Shown here: positions 1-11,305 of the stretch, one piece after another
Layout of the letters: each line of letters opens with the position of its first letter
How positions within the stretch are numbered: the stretch's first letter is position 1
NCBI GenBank assembly: GCA_951799425.1
Contig: OX637394.1
Location: forward strand, 39,263,001 to 39,327,000
Length of the DNA: 64,000 nt
Source: Ilex aquifolium
Lineage: Eukaryota; Streptophyta; Magnoliopsida; Aquifoliales; Aquifoliaceae
Direction: 5' to 3'
Program-made: the position numbers and the translations under genes
The notes under the pieces: generated by a model
Told to the model about the DNA's origin: nothing
The model's database searches: none
The model's input: only the letters and a program-made list of their open reading frames with translations

Positions 1-505
1 CACAATCATTCATAGCTCTTCTATAATCCCTCATTTGCCAAAGAGCTTTATCATGACCCCCAAATTTTTTTGTTGCATCTAAAATTTCATTAACATCTCC
101 TCCACAAACCAAGAGCATATCAAATCTATGTTGCAATTTAGACAGTAAAACCAATGAATGCTTGCGCTAGCTAGTATTTGGATGCCCATAAAACCCAATG
201 AATCTCCATTGTCCCTCCCTACCCTCCTTTATACTTGCTTTAATATGAAAATGCGAAAAACTCTTAACACTTACTAGATAGTCACGCTTCCATAACAAAG
301 CTAGACCCCCAGCATGCCCCCTTGCATCTAGTATTAGACCTTGTGATAAACCAATTCGCTGTTGAATCCATGGAAAACGTCTAGAATCGAGTTTGGTCTC
401 CATTAAGAAAACCATAGTAGGAGCTTCTCTCTTCACTAGATTATGAAGAGCACGAACTGTCTGAAGGTTCCCGAGCCCTTGACAATTCCAGATAACGCCA
501 ATCAT
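1..505 (-). pseudogene. LINE ORF2, endonuclease domain (partial, broken)
   Basis: Translation from the ATG at 505 reads MIGVIWNCQGLGN, then a METKL motif, then GHAGGLALLW and FIGFYGHP. This is the start of the APE-type endonuclease/exonuclease/phosphatase domain that nicks target DNA in L1 elements. A stop codon near 164-166 interrupts the frame; the same frame then resumes with a GDVNEIL motif (GDFNEIL in most relatives) and runs off the window. The reverse transcriptase that should follow is outside the window. Identity is certain at the family level. Confidence 0.85.
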
Positions 506-584
506 GGAGATCGGCGAGACTGAGAAACAGTCGCCGCCGATGGATAAATTGAATATACATCTTCTTGGAACCACCCTCATCTAC

Positions 585-1942
585 ACTTCCCTCAAAACTC
601 CGCTTCTCACCACAAGTAACTTCTTGAATGGACCAATTCGGATCCCTTGGAGGAGGTTTATAAGCCCTAACTGACTTCCCCTTTTCCAACCGAGAGAATC
701 GTCGACAAGGAACTATGGTGGACAAACCCTCTGAAACTTGATTAGGGCAAGTAGGAACAATAGTAGGTGTAGAGGGAATATGGGTTTTCTTATGGGTACC
801 TTTCTTTAAACGAGAAATGGTATGGGTTGGGTTGGGCTCTAATGTTAGACCCACATTAAAAAGAGAATATTCCACATTAAAATATGAATCTGGAGAAGTT
901 GGGCCAAGTGCCTTGGGCTCAAACAAAGTTGCATGACATTCAATTATGGGCTTAACAGAAGAAGAATTATGTTCTTAGACCACATAAAACAAATCCGAAC
1001 CAAGAGGCAATATCCGATTCAATCCATATTCTGTTTGGTTTGCCAGAATAGACATTGGATCTGGAACCACCGAAGAAGTGGGCGTAGTTACAGAGTCTGA
1101 AGGCAATAATTGCATGTTTGCTAACCGAACAGCAGTTGGCTCCTTAACTGCTGCCGCCAGAGAAACACTCGCATCTATCACCGGAACACCACACTTAACA
1201 CGAAGAAGAGATTTCATAACAGTGGCATTAAGCCAAACTCATCATTGCGAATTTCAGAACCCACAGATTCCTTAAGAATCTCAGAACAATGTTTCGACAG
1301 ATGACCCAGACAACCACACTGAAAACACACATGTGGAAGTCTTTCATTCTGGAACATAGCAAAACTCGATTCACCACCAGGTCTTCGGAACATAATACCC
1401 CGCCTTAAAGGTTCCAATATATTAATTTGTGCCTTCATTTGGAAAAACTTCAAGCCACCATCAGTAGTAGCCCGAATTTCAACTGCCTCACACTTCTGGA
1501 AACTATTCGCAATCTTCAGTGCAACTTCCTTTGTATAACACTCTCTTGGAATCCCCGTCACATGAATCCAAAAGAAAGTTGTATCAAAATTCATCTAATT
1601 AACCCTCATATTTAGTGCCCATTGTTGAAAAATCAAAAGTTGATTATCAAAACACCAAGGCCCCAGATGAATAACTTTCAAAACCTCTTTTTGTTCTTTA
1701 AAAAAGAACTGGATTAAATTGGATTTAATTTTGATCACTCGCAGATCCTTACAACCCCAAACAGATGACATTGTATTTTGTATGACTATAGGATTGACTT
1801 GCTTCGTAGTGATAAGTTTACCAAAAATACTTTTTTCACATTCAAAAATACCATCAATGATATCGGAAGAAACAATGTCAAGGACACAACCTTCCTCAAC
1901 AGAGAGGGAAAAAGGACTTCAACTGATCAAAAAATTGTTCAT
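585..1942 (-). pseudogene. LINE ORF1 (DUF4283, CCHC-like knuckle), frameshifted
   Basis: The ATG is near 1942. After a frameshift about 20 codons in, the frame contains a GPWCFDNQLLIFQQW motif typical of DUF4283. A stop near 1596 is followed by FFWIHVTGIP and then a CFQCGCLGHLSKHC knuckle, a zinc knuckle of plant L1 ORF1 proteins that bind element RNA. A further frameshift near 1217 leads into a low-complexity Ser/Thr/Pro-rich C-terminus down to about 585. Three or more disruptions mean it cannot make a full product. Confidence 0.8.
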
Positions 1943-2970
1943 CCATAAGGGAGAAACTAATGAGAATAACTTTGAATCAAAGAAGGAAACAAATCTATAA
2001 TATAAAACATGATAGACTTCAATAAACCCATCCAACGGTCTCAAATAGACTCATGCAATGACCACCAACATCCCTCTCAAAACCATTCACATTGAATTTC
2101 TCCCTCTCCAAAAATCCATCACTTTTCACTTATATTACACCGTGTCTTTAGGTACGGATTACCTTACCCCTAGTAACTTACAAAACCACACAAGGACTGA
2201 ACAATGCCTTATAGAAGAAAGTGATCCAACGACCAATAACACAAGCATTGAAAACCAAAGAGAAGACTCCCATAGAAACCTAGAGAGAGAACACGTCCAA
2301 AATTTGACCTATACATTGGTGGTCAATAGTTATGAATCAATAAAATTACCTTTGTTGATTTATTGTTTTCTTATTGGATGTTGATTCTATATGACAATAA
2401 TAATATAATGTCAGTAACAAGATAATGTCACACTAGATGTTTAGATAAATTAACCTCACTGTTCCAACCGATGTGTTGGTTATGAAGAGATATTGGAATA
2501 ATGGGATTCATTGCACCCATATAATATTTGCTACTTAGTGATATCACGTGCAAATAATGACAAGTATGACTATTTGAATTAGATATTTTCTCCAGCTTTC
2601 AGGGTAATTCTATGGTATTGAAAAAAAAAATTAACATCATATTAAAAATTATGATTTTTTGATGTTAAATTACAAAAATTTAAGGCGAAGTTATAGCTGA
2701 TTGAGATAATTTCATTTCTCGATCAAAAAATATCCCTGAAGAATTATAAATTCATATTTTTTATTTTTTGACCTCAAAAAAGAATAAATCACTTGTTCAA
2801 TTATAATTTTTACTTCAAAAAGCGTAGCTTGATATTAACTCTTCCTAAACCGTTCATTATAATCTCAGAAACTTTAAACCGTTGTCGCTATTCGAGTTCA
2901 GCTCGTCTGCTGTTCCTCAAAGAACAACACACAGTGTTGTTCTATTAAACGACGCCGCCCCATTAAAAAA
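1943..2970. other. Spacer, possible LINE 5' UTR and a dispersed repeat
   Basis: No convincing gene. About 2011-2150 is similar, in the same orientation, to 38195-38335 (shared stretch around CATTTACATTGAATTT and a TGTNTTTTTAGG-like end), so this part belongs to a dispersed repeat. 2400-2970 is AT-rich with no recognisable element. Confidence 0.4.
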
Positions 2971-3222
2971 GTCATAGCTCACCCATAAAAGCCTGTACAG
3001 TAAAAAAATCCCAAATTTTCTATACCCGCCAAATCCTTCAACACAGTAAAATATTGGTTCAGCACCTCCTCTGCACACACACAGACAACGACATCCTCTC
3101 TACACACACACACATATACAATTGGATTCAATCTTCTACACAAACGGACAACAAGCTTCGGTCTTCTATAACCCCACACAGTGAATTCTTTATAGATTTG
3201 TCATTTTCTCAAAAAAAAAAAA
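2971..3222 (+). repeat. Left arm of a ~245-bp inverted repeat
   Basis: The segment from CTCACCCATAAAAGCC to CATTTTCTCAAAA matches the reverse complement of 5345-5590 nearly base for base. It includes a shared CAAGCTTCGGTCTTCTATA core and a CACACA-rich part whose length differs by a few bases. The arms look about 90% identical by eye. A transcript crossing both arms could fold into a long hairpin with a ~2.1-kb loop. Confidence 0.85.
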
Positions 3223-5344
3223 AATTTGCTTATTTCCATTGAATATTAGGATTTTTGTGTGTGTGTGTGTATATATATATATATCAAATACATTATATAT
3301 ATATATATACATAAAAATAGATATACACCCTTACACTGTTATTAATTCACTTACCTAAAAAAAAAAGATTCCTAAATTAATCCATTAAATATTATTTTGG
3401 TACAAATTTCAATATTGTTATAATAGAAACTCGTTATGTGCCAACAAAATTTTGGTTGCTACTTGGTTTTGAAACCATTGTGAATGCACACAAAATATTC
3501 TATTTTTATATCAAATACATTACATTTTTTTAATCTAACCAAGCTATAATATTTTAGGATTTTGACTGTAATTCTTTTGTTTTGATCCCAGGTCTTCTGA
3601 ACTATGATAGAGTATACCATGACTAATGCACCTGAGAGCACTCCACGTATTGGTATGCACTTTGTAGGGTATGTCATTTGATGCAGCAACATTGCATTCA
3701 TTTGATTTCGTGAATGAAAACTTCTATGATTTTTTCAAGGATGCCTAAAGAACAAGAGTGGCAAGGTGGAAGGGTCTTTACTCTGTTTTCAGACTATTTA
3801 ACCTTGTTTCTATAACTTTTGGTTTGGTTCAATTCCCAAGTTGTCCTATGATTGAGGATATTGTATGAGGTTGTTATTGTGATTAATGATATTGCAAGTT
3901 GGGATTGATAATTGTGATGGAAGATTTTGATTAATGATATTGTATTTTGGGGTTGTTCATTGTGGTTAAGGATACTCTATTCTCTGGCTATTTTTATTGC
4001 ATTTTTTTTTTTTTAAATTTATTAAAAGAATCTTAGATTACAAGAATCAAACAAACAGAAAAAACTGCGTTACAAGAAAAAAAAAAAAAAAAAATTTTGT
4101 TACAAGTAAAACAGAAAAAATCTATTACATAACAGAAATTCTGTTACCGAGAAAATATAATTTTTGTTAGTAAGAGCACATCTACACAGCCTCAGTGCAT
4201 CACAACAACATTCCACAACAAAACAGCTCAAAATCATAGTATCAAAGCATCAGTGCATCACAGCAGCAATACAACAGAGCATTCCAGTAGTACTGAAGCA
4301 AGACATCAGCTCATCTCCCAGCACCCCCACAATCAACCTTTATCATAAAAAACCATCACTTTTTTGACCCTAGCAACTGGCAGACCAATCTGATCATGCA
4401 CCAGAGCACTCCTCACGGACCTCACCTTAGTAGGCAAAGCAACAGCAGAAAAATCAGAAGTAAAGCCATCCTGATTTTTTATTGCATTCTGGTTTGCTGC
4501 CAAAGTCACCAAATCCACTTTGAAGACATACATGTTATACTATTTTTCTCCACTACCACCATCACTAAAAATACACATGCTATACCATCAAACCCACAAA
4601 GAATGTTTAAAAGACCATTTCCATAAATGAAAATGAATCATTACATTACATACAACACTTGATCTAGTTACATCATTTTAGCATTAGAACAATAACCAAA
4701 ATAAGAAATAGCGGCAACTTTATCGCTTCTTCATTTGCCTCAATACATTGGAGTCGACTATGAATTCCATCAATCCTTAATTGCTTAGGCCATTGTGAGT
4801 CGACTAGGAGAGTTGATTATCACTTCTCCACTTGCTCCCTAACTTGACGAAGTCATTCTGCATCACTACAAAACATTAAGGGTTAACAAAGAAATTGACA
4901 ATGATACAAGAAATTATTGAAAATTCAAAACCTAACAAAAATTAAATATTATAGAAATCCTTTAAGAAAGTCAGATTCCTTTGCAAAGAACATACTGAAA
5001 AAAAAAAAAAATTCACAACTTGTGAACTACTCATAGTTCTTCACCATGAAAAACCAAATTTAAATTTAGATAATGAAAAATTATGTACCAAAAAATGTGC
5101 TTCAACAACACTCAAGCACACCCCAACAACCACATCAAACAAAAAAATGTCGATATAGCAAAATTCTACAACCCGGCATAGACACAAGCCAATAATCATA
5201 ACAACAAAGAGAGGAAGCTTGCGGCCACCGACTTGATCCCATGAGTACAAAGAGAGCTTCTTTTTTTTTTTTTTGGGTAAGTTACAGTTAACTTTCTGTG
5301 CTGATGAGGATTTGGCTGTTGGAAGTTTTCAATTGAGCCCTAGC
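3223..5344. other. Loop between the inverted arms: microsatellites, no gene seen
   Basis: Contains a (TG)n(TA)n tract at about 3257-3310, poly-A and poly-T runs near 4005 and 4080, and AT-rich sequence. Short ORFs on both strands lack any recognisable motif and have no codon structure, so no gene is called. Confidence 0.4.
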
Positions 5345-5590
5345 GATAGTAAAAAAAAAATTGAGAAAATGACAAACCTATAAAGAATTCACTGTGTGGG
5401 GTTATAGAAGACCGAAGCTTGTTGTCCGTTTGTGTAGAAGATTGAATCCAATTGTATATGTGTGTAGATAGGATGTCGTTGTCTGTGTGCAGAGGAGGTG
5501 GTGAACCCATATTTTACTGTGTTGAAGGATTTGGCAGGTGAGGAAAATTTGGGATTTTTTTTACTGTGCTGGCTTTTATGGGTGAGATGA
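5345..5590 (-). repeat. Right arm of the ~245-bp inverted repeat
   Basis: Reverse complement of 2971-3222, with small differences such as a shorter CA tract and an A-to-T change in the homopolymer at the inner edge. It lies directly upstream of the PPR pseudogene, so it may derive from the leader or promoter of that gene, with the left arm an inverted duplicate of it. Confidence 0.85.
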
Positions 5591-7549
5591 AACTAATTAT
5601 ATAAAACTTAAAGCACGAAGCTTCATGCCCAAAATAAATTGTTTTCTGTAATCTAATTAAGTTCCATGGTCATGCCCGCTTGCCGGAGAAAGCTATTGGA
5701 GTATTTCGTTCAGATATTGTCTTTTCGATGCCAAGGAGTAAAATATTTCAATACCCTTTGAATGCTCATTTTACATTCAGTGAGTACTAGAAAATGAGGG
5801 AAATTTTTGTGGGTGTTCATATATATGCGGGCGCGGATGTACTTTTATTATTTTGAGAAATGCTTGTTCTATGAGTAATGCTCTAAATGTGTTTGGCGAA
5901 ATGCTTTCGGCCGAATTTGGTGACATTTGGTGGATTTATTTAATGGGTTTTATATTAATTCAATGTTTTTTTTTGGGTAAGTAAATTAATTCAATGTTAG
6001 GCGAAGCTTTCAGATTGAAAGATTATACGGTGCATATGTATAAAGTGATACGTCTGGTTAATTAATGGGCTATGTGGAATGAATAAGGTGGATTTGATAT
6101 TCAAGCTTAAGGATGAGATGTTGAGATATGACGTCGAAGTGGATTCAGCGGTTTGTTTTACTTTGATTAGGATGCTTTTCAAGGTTGGTTGGAAAGGATA
6201 GGTTTCTAGGATGTTTGAGGAAATGGGAGCAAATGAGTGCTAGCCCGATATAGTGATGCATATTGCCGTGATTTATGGGATGAGAAGGATTTGATTCGTC
6301 ATGGGATGTTCTGAATGAAATGGAGGGAAAAGTGTAAAGCCCCAAAATCCATCTTAGACGGCATTACTATCTATAACCATTCATAACATGAGAGTAATTA
6401 ATAAAATCCATAAGTAAACGAATATTTCATTCATCATACATGATATTTAGAGTATCATCCAAAAGAATATGTCAAACCATGACCATTACATTCAAAAATC
6501 AAACTATTATTTTGAAGCGGAATAAACAAAATATCATCCTTGCATTGTCTCAAAATGCATCTCCTAGTCTAGGACATAAATAGCACAACTCTAGACATCT
6601 CCCTCGGGATCCACGCTTCCATCCAATTGCGCTTCCCAAGCTATCTGCTCATCAACTCCAAACTCTTCCTCTAAACTGAAATCTGAGAATGAATATTGTT
6701 TGTAGGGGGTGAGCACTAAGCTCTGTAAGAAAATTCTCCCAAACTTGAACAGGTTTTGAAAACATATAAAACAAGTCTGTCTCATTTCACAAATATCATA
6801 GATAACTTTTGACAGAAAATAGTGACATTTCAACAGATCTCCAGTTTACGCAACAACAATAAATTAAATGAAGAAGTAAAATCAATTCCCAACAATAAGC
6901 AATAACCCACAATCTGTATCTTTAACAACATTATGGATATGTATCCCCAATTGTAACAGTGGTAATGATCTCAAGTGTACGGAATGCAATAAATCAATGA
7001 AAGGAATAAACATGTCAGAATTAAAGAAATCAATTAATAATTCAATAGCATCATCCCATATTCTCATGTATGTTGGTTGCTTATCATGAATCTACACGAC
7101 GATTCTACCTCGTTCACCCATCACAACCACATAATCTCAATAATTCTCCGTAGGGCCAAATCACAAACCACTTTAGGAATGGTGTATACCGTCTTCCACG
7201 GTATTGACGAATCCTTCCAAGGAAAGGTATACCATCATTCAGCCTCGAACTTACGTGAACAATAGTGGTTGTTCTCACAAACAACAATCAACTACAAGTG
7301 TTAGACAACCATCTCACCCCCACTAGGATAGACTAACCTCTAACACTCTACGGCAACTCTCGAAGGCAATTCAAGTCCATCACAACAAACCATACAAGAG
7401 ATGCAATACCAACAATTTTCTCAAATCACAAGTGAATCCAAAAACCCCCAATTTCATATGTATTTTTTCAATGGAGAAATTCAAGAAAAATAAGCAAGAG
7501 ATCATCAAAAGATATAATTTAATTGTTCCAAACAAAACACTAGAGTTTT

Positions 7550-7735
7550 TGAATCAAGAACAAATGAATATCAAATTTTGATATCAAGAACAAATGAATA
7601 TCAAGTTTTGAAATCAAGAACAAATGAATATTAAGTTTTGAAATCAAGAACAAATGAATATCAAGTTTTTGAATCAAGAACAAATGAATATCAAGTTTTG
7701 AAATCAAGAACAAATGAATATCAAGAAGAAAAATC
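7550..7735 (+). repeat. Tandem repeat, ~29-bp unit, six copies
   Basis: The unit ATCAAGAACAAATGAATAT plus a variable AAGTTTTGA spacer recurs about every 29 bp with only a few substitutions. It lies within the solo LTR. Confidence 0.9.
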
Positions 7736-7882
7736 CATATTTCTTGAAAAACTAAGTTTTGAACATCAAGAACAAGGTTTTATGGCTATCAAGCCATAAC
7801 TTCATTCAAAACATTGTAAGATTTGAAAGAATATCAAGAAACAAGGATTCTAATACATATATATAAGATTTAGAGTCAAAAC

Positions 7883-7885
<3 letters not shown>

Positions 7886-7947
<62 letters not shown>
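7886..7947. repeat. (AT)n microsatellite
   Basis: An uninterrupted run of about 30 AT dinucleotides within the solo LTR. Confidence 0.95.
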
Positions 7948-7949
<2 letters not shown>

Positions 7950-9124
7950 CCCTAGCATCAATGAACAAGAGTGGAAGAAAATCCCTACATTTCTTCTTCC
8001 TTGGTGTTCTTGAGAAACTAGAAGTTTTGATCCTCTTCAAGGTGCAAATCCCTTTTGATCTTGTGTTTCTCCCCTTCTTTCTTCCTTTCTAAGGCTTCCT
8101 AGGGTTAGAAATGTTGTATTGAGGCTAAGAGAGGCGGCCTTATTTATTTATAGGGGAAGAAAAGAGTTCAACCGACGTAAATCTGATATTCTGATTCGTT
8201 ACTTACGTTCAAACGTCATTGGCGTTCGAACGTTAGTTGCTCTCAGTACTTTTGTTTTTCCATCAGACAAGAGTACTGGAACGAATCGTCGTTCGAACGG
8301 ACTTTCTGTTTCTGCTGAAACTTCCAATGAAGTTTTGGCCTATTTAGATGTCGATTTGAAATTTTTTTTTGAAATACACTTTTGTAGCCCTAGAAGTCTA
8401 GTATCTACTGTAAAAATTTCAGCTCAAACAGACATCAGGATAAAAAGTTATGATCCAAATACTAGGAAATGTCCAAAATCTTTTCTACCCAAATTTTCTC
8501 TAAAGTGTGCTTTCACTCCGAAATACTTCCTAGCTTCTAATACATACCCTATTATCTCGCCTAACATTTTTATTTCTACTCTTACAATCTACATAGTTCA
8601 TGCATACATCATCACATATATTAGCATTCCAAAAATAATTACGTTGCTATATAATGATAAGAATGTGGGAGTTTACAAAAAAGGTGTGAGGCAAATGTTA
8701 TTAGTTATACTGTGATCATTGGTGGGCCTTGTAGGGAAGGGAAATTGGTGGAAGCAAATGAGTTGTTTGAAGACATGTGGAGACAGATGTGTTCCAGATG
8801 TTGTAACCTACAAGACACTTTTTTTTATGGACTTTGCGATGAGATGCATTTCAAGGAAACAACATTTATTTTGGATGAGATGCTTTTCGAGGGATATGTT
8901 CTTCGTGTATTTAAGTATAAACAATTATGTGGATGGTTTGGTTCAATAGGGAAAAAGAAAGTTCTTAATGGGCAGTTTTGGATGGTTTGGCAAGAGGAAA
9001 TAAATATTATTGATGTTGGTACATGGAGGATGGTGATATCCATGGTATGCTATAAAGATAAGCTACCAAATGCCTGTGACTTTGTTGATCCTCTGATAGG
9101 CATGAGGTTGGGCACTTTTAGTTA

Positions 9125-10534
9125 ATTGAAGCTAGTCATAGGCAATTACCTCTATGATGTGCCCAGGTATGCATATACAAGCCTATTGACACTCTCACTC
9201 TTGCTTACAAATTAGGTCATTGCCATGACTTTTGGGACCCACATGAGAACAATATATGAATTTACAAGTCATAAAACAGTTTGTACTGTTATTGTTGGCA
9301 TAAAATTTAAAAATCTACAAGGTTGAATCTCACCACTGAAGTTGCTACGCCAATTGAGAGAAACTTACTTACCACTGCCATTGTAATTTCCTTAGTAAGT
9401 GACATCTACAAGTTTATGATGTAACAGGGAGCTTATTCATTTTATGACAGCTTTAACTCGATGGAAGCCAACGATGCCAACCATTGAACACTGCCTAACC
9501 ATCATTGCGCTCTGGAGCAGCAATTACATAGCAAAGTGCTGAACTTGTGTTAATTTTTTTTCTTGTTTATAGATTTAATGTGCACCAATGTAAATAACGC
9601 CTTATCAATGTAATATGTTGCAGTTTTTTGTTCATTCAAAGGCCATTTTGGTCTTGGAGCTTGGTGAGGAAAAGTGTAGGCCTTATCACTTGCTTATCTT
9701 AGTTATTTGGAATGTAGTCTTTTCAATATATTAGCAACTTTAAAATCTAAGGCAATCCCTTGTGTATATCACGTAGCTCTCTGTAAAGATTATTCTATCG
9801 TAGGAATACAATGGAGTACCTTCTGAAACAAGGGAAATATGACTACCATTAAAATTCAACAATATTTTGACCTAAAAGGTTAGAAAGATTGATTTAACTA
9901 TGCTACAACCAAAAGTAAGGATAATGTTTGTATGAGACCCGAGAATGCACGATAGACATTTTAATATTATGAATTTGAATGTTACATATTCTAGTCACAG
10001 TCAAACTTTAGTCCGTAAATTAAAAAGGGAGATATCGAGAATACGATGAATAGTGTGTTGATCTCGATAAAAATATTTATTGTAAGCATATTCACATGTG
10101 ATATGCATGCACATGGTTGGTAATCATTATTTAATTAGGAATGATGATATGAGACTTGAACCTGAATGATAAATATTTTAAAAGACAGAGATAATTTTAT
10201 AAATAATGATTATAGGTGAAATTGTTTTTTTTTAAAGTGTGAAAAGCTAAATACGAATGTTGACATAGTATATGACTTTATTATTTTATGTACGTTAGCG
10301 CATGTGGAATTAATCGGGTGACAAGCATGTGACATTAATTTATTGCTATAAAAATAAAATGTGTTAGTATGTGCAAGGAGTGGTTAAGGGTCCAAAATAC
10401 GAATTTAATGGTTTATCAATATTTTTGGATATATGTATATACATGTCTATGTGTAAATATGCATACAAGAAAAAAAAGGGTATATACATATAAGTGTACA
10501 AATATAAGAAATATATGTATAATGAATATATATA
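9125..10534. other. Intergenic, no gene seen
   Basis: AT-rich with scattered stops in all frames. 10420-10530 is a degenerate (ATAC)/(TATG) tract just before the pararetrovirus begins. Nothing else recognisable. Confidence 0.4.
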
Positions 10535-10670
10535 ATGTGAAGTCTGGGAAACAATTAAAATATACAGGACCTTGATGGAGGCCTGCTTCCATTATCCCTA
10601 AAATGCTAGGTTTATAAATTGTAAACATTCCATCTCTTAGGGTTAACAAAACTGAAGTATTTGTTCCCAT
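10535..10670 (-). pseudogene. Pararetrovirus movement protein, N-terminal fragment
   Basis: Starts at the ATG at 10670 and stays open to the edge of the viral sequence, with a GPVYFNCFPDF motif that I read as the front of the 30K-type movement protein. It follows the presumed leader of the pregenomic RNA. The rest is absent on this strand; a C-terminal piece lies on the other strand at 16835-17310. The assignment rests on position and limited motif similarity. Confidence 0.5.
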
Positions 10671-10967
10671 AAATACAACAAGTGCGGAAAGATATGAGTT
10701 ATGAGGAGAATCACAAGCTGTAGATAAAAATGGAGAATATAATTTTCTTTATTGAAGAAAATCTCTTTAACAAAACATACAAGTTATAAAATAAAAATAA
10801 GTACTTACAACACTAGAACTAAAGGTCTAGTGGAGATAAGCGGAATAGGAATGAGCTCTTCTTTTGCATCATGAAGAAGGCTTACAATAATAGAGAAGGG
10901 AGAGAAAGTGTATCAAGGCTTGTAGTAGTGTCTATCAAGACTTGTTTACAAATGAAAAGGAGAAGGC

Positions 10968-10977
10968 ATTATATAGA
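10968..10977 (-). promoter_or_regulatory. TATA box of the pararetrovirus pregenomic promoter
   Basis: On the minus strand CTATATAATG lies about 300 bases before the movement-protein ATG, in the intergenic region where caulimovirids place the promoter for their pregenomic RNA. An equivalent TATATATAATATG remains in the inverted copy near 18515-18530. Confidence 0.6.
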
Positions 10978-11305
10978 GGTAAGGACTTCAGAGGGAATCG
11001 TTGTAATGATTTCCCTTTTGCTTTAACTCTGTGTAAAGTCTTTCACCTTCTACTTTCGGTGGAAAATGTGGAGTAAATGACTTTTACTTAGGGTAATTGT
11101 TGACTGAAGGGACTAACGGGCCCTGCTGCTGTCTGGAGAATCTACTTTCGGTGGAAAGCAGATCTGAATAAAGACTATCGGCTGCTTTACTAGGGGAAAG
11201 AGTCAGGCTCACTTATTGATGCCTTATCGTTACTCGTGACAGACAACTTTTCTTCCACTAGTGGGGGAAGTAGTGATTGAAGCTATCACGGGTAAAAAAT
11301 AAGAA

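Larger units (their letters stand above)
1..1942 (-). mobile_element. LINE (L1-type non-LTR retrotransposon), decayed 5' part
   Basis: Minus-strand order is ORF1 (DUF4283 plus zinc knuckle) then ORF2 (endonuclease), the layout of plant L1 LINEs. The element leaves the window at base 1, so reverse transcriptase is not visible. Both ORFs carry frameshifts or stops, so this is an old non-functional copy. The 5' boundary upstream of the ORF1 start near 1942 is not clear; part of 1943-2400 may be its 5' UTR. Confidence 0.85.
6333..8678. mobile_element. Solo LTR (gypsy-like) inside the PPR pseudogene
   Basis: Begins TGTAAAGCCCC and ends GTTTACAA, with short inverted termini TGTAAA/TTTACA, and is flanked by AAAAG at 6328-6332 and 8679-8683. 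No internal coding region, so it is a solo LTR left by recombination. It contains six copies of a ~29-bp unit (7550-7725), a ~60-bp AT microsatellite (7886-7947) and three CGTTCGAACG-type palindromes. Orientation is probably minus, because the reversed end GGGGCTTTACA resembles common gypsy LTR ends. Confidence 0.75.
5660..9124 (+). pseudogene. Pentatricopeptide-repeat (PPR, P-class) pseudogene, split by an LTR
   Basis: The first piece (5660-6332) has PPR-like text in several frames, such as HGHARLPEKAIGVF and KVDLIFKLKDEML. The second piece (8679-9124) has SYTVIIGG, CREGKLVEANELFEDM, YGLCDEMHFKETTFILDEM and a WRMVISMVCYKDKLPNACDFVD C-terminus. If the 2.35-kb LTR is removed at its target duplication, reading continues across the join. 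Many stops and frameshifts remain, including one directly after the join and one near 8800. PPR proteins bind organellar RNA; this copy is dead. The family is certain; the exact parent gene was not identified. Confidence 0.85.

Noticed and set aside
7530..7740. CRISPR-like array
   Set aside because: The ~29-bp units are directly tandem without unique spacers and lie in a plant LTR.
8119..8715. A 198-codon open frame at the end of the solo LTR
   Set aside because: It spans non-coding LTR sequence with palindromes and crosses the LTR-PPR boundary; no motif seen.
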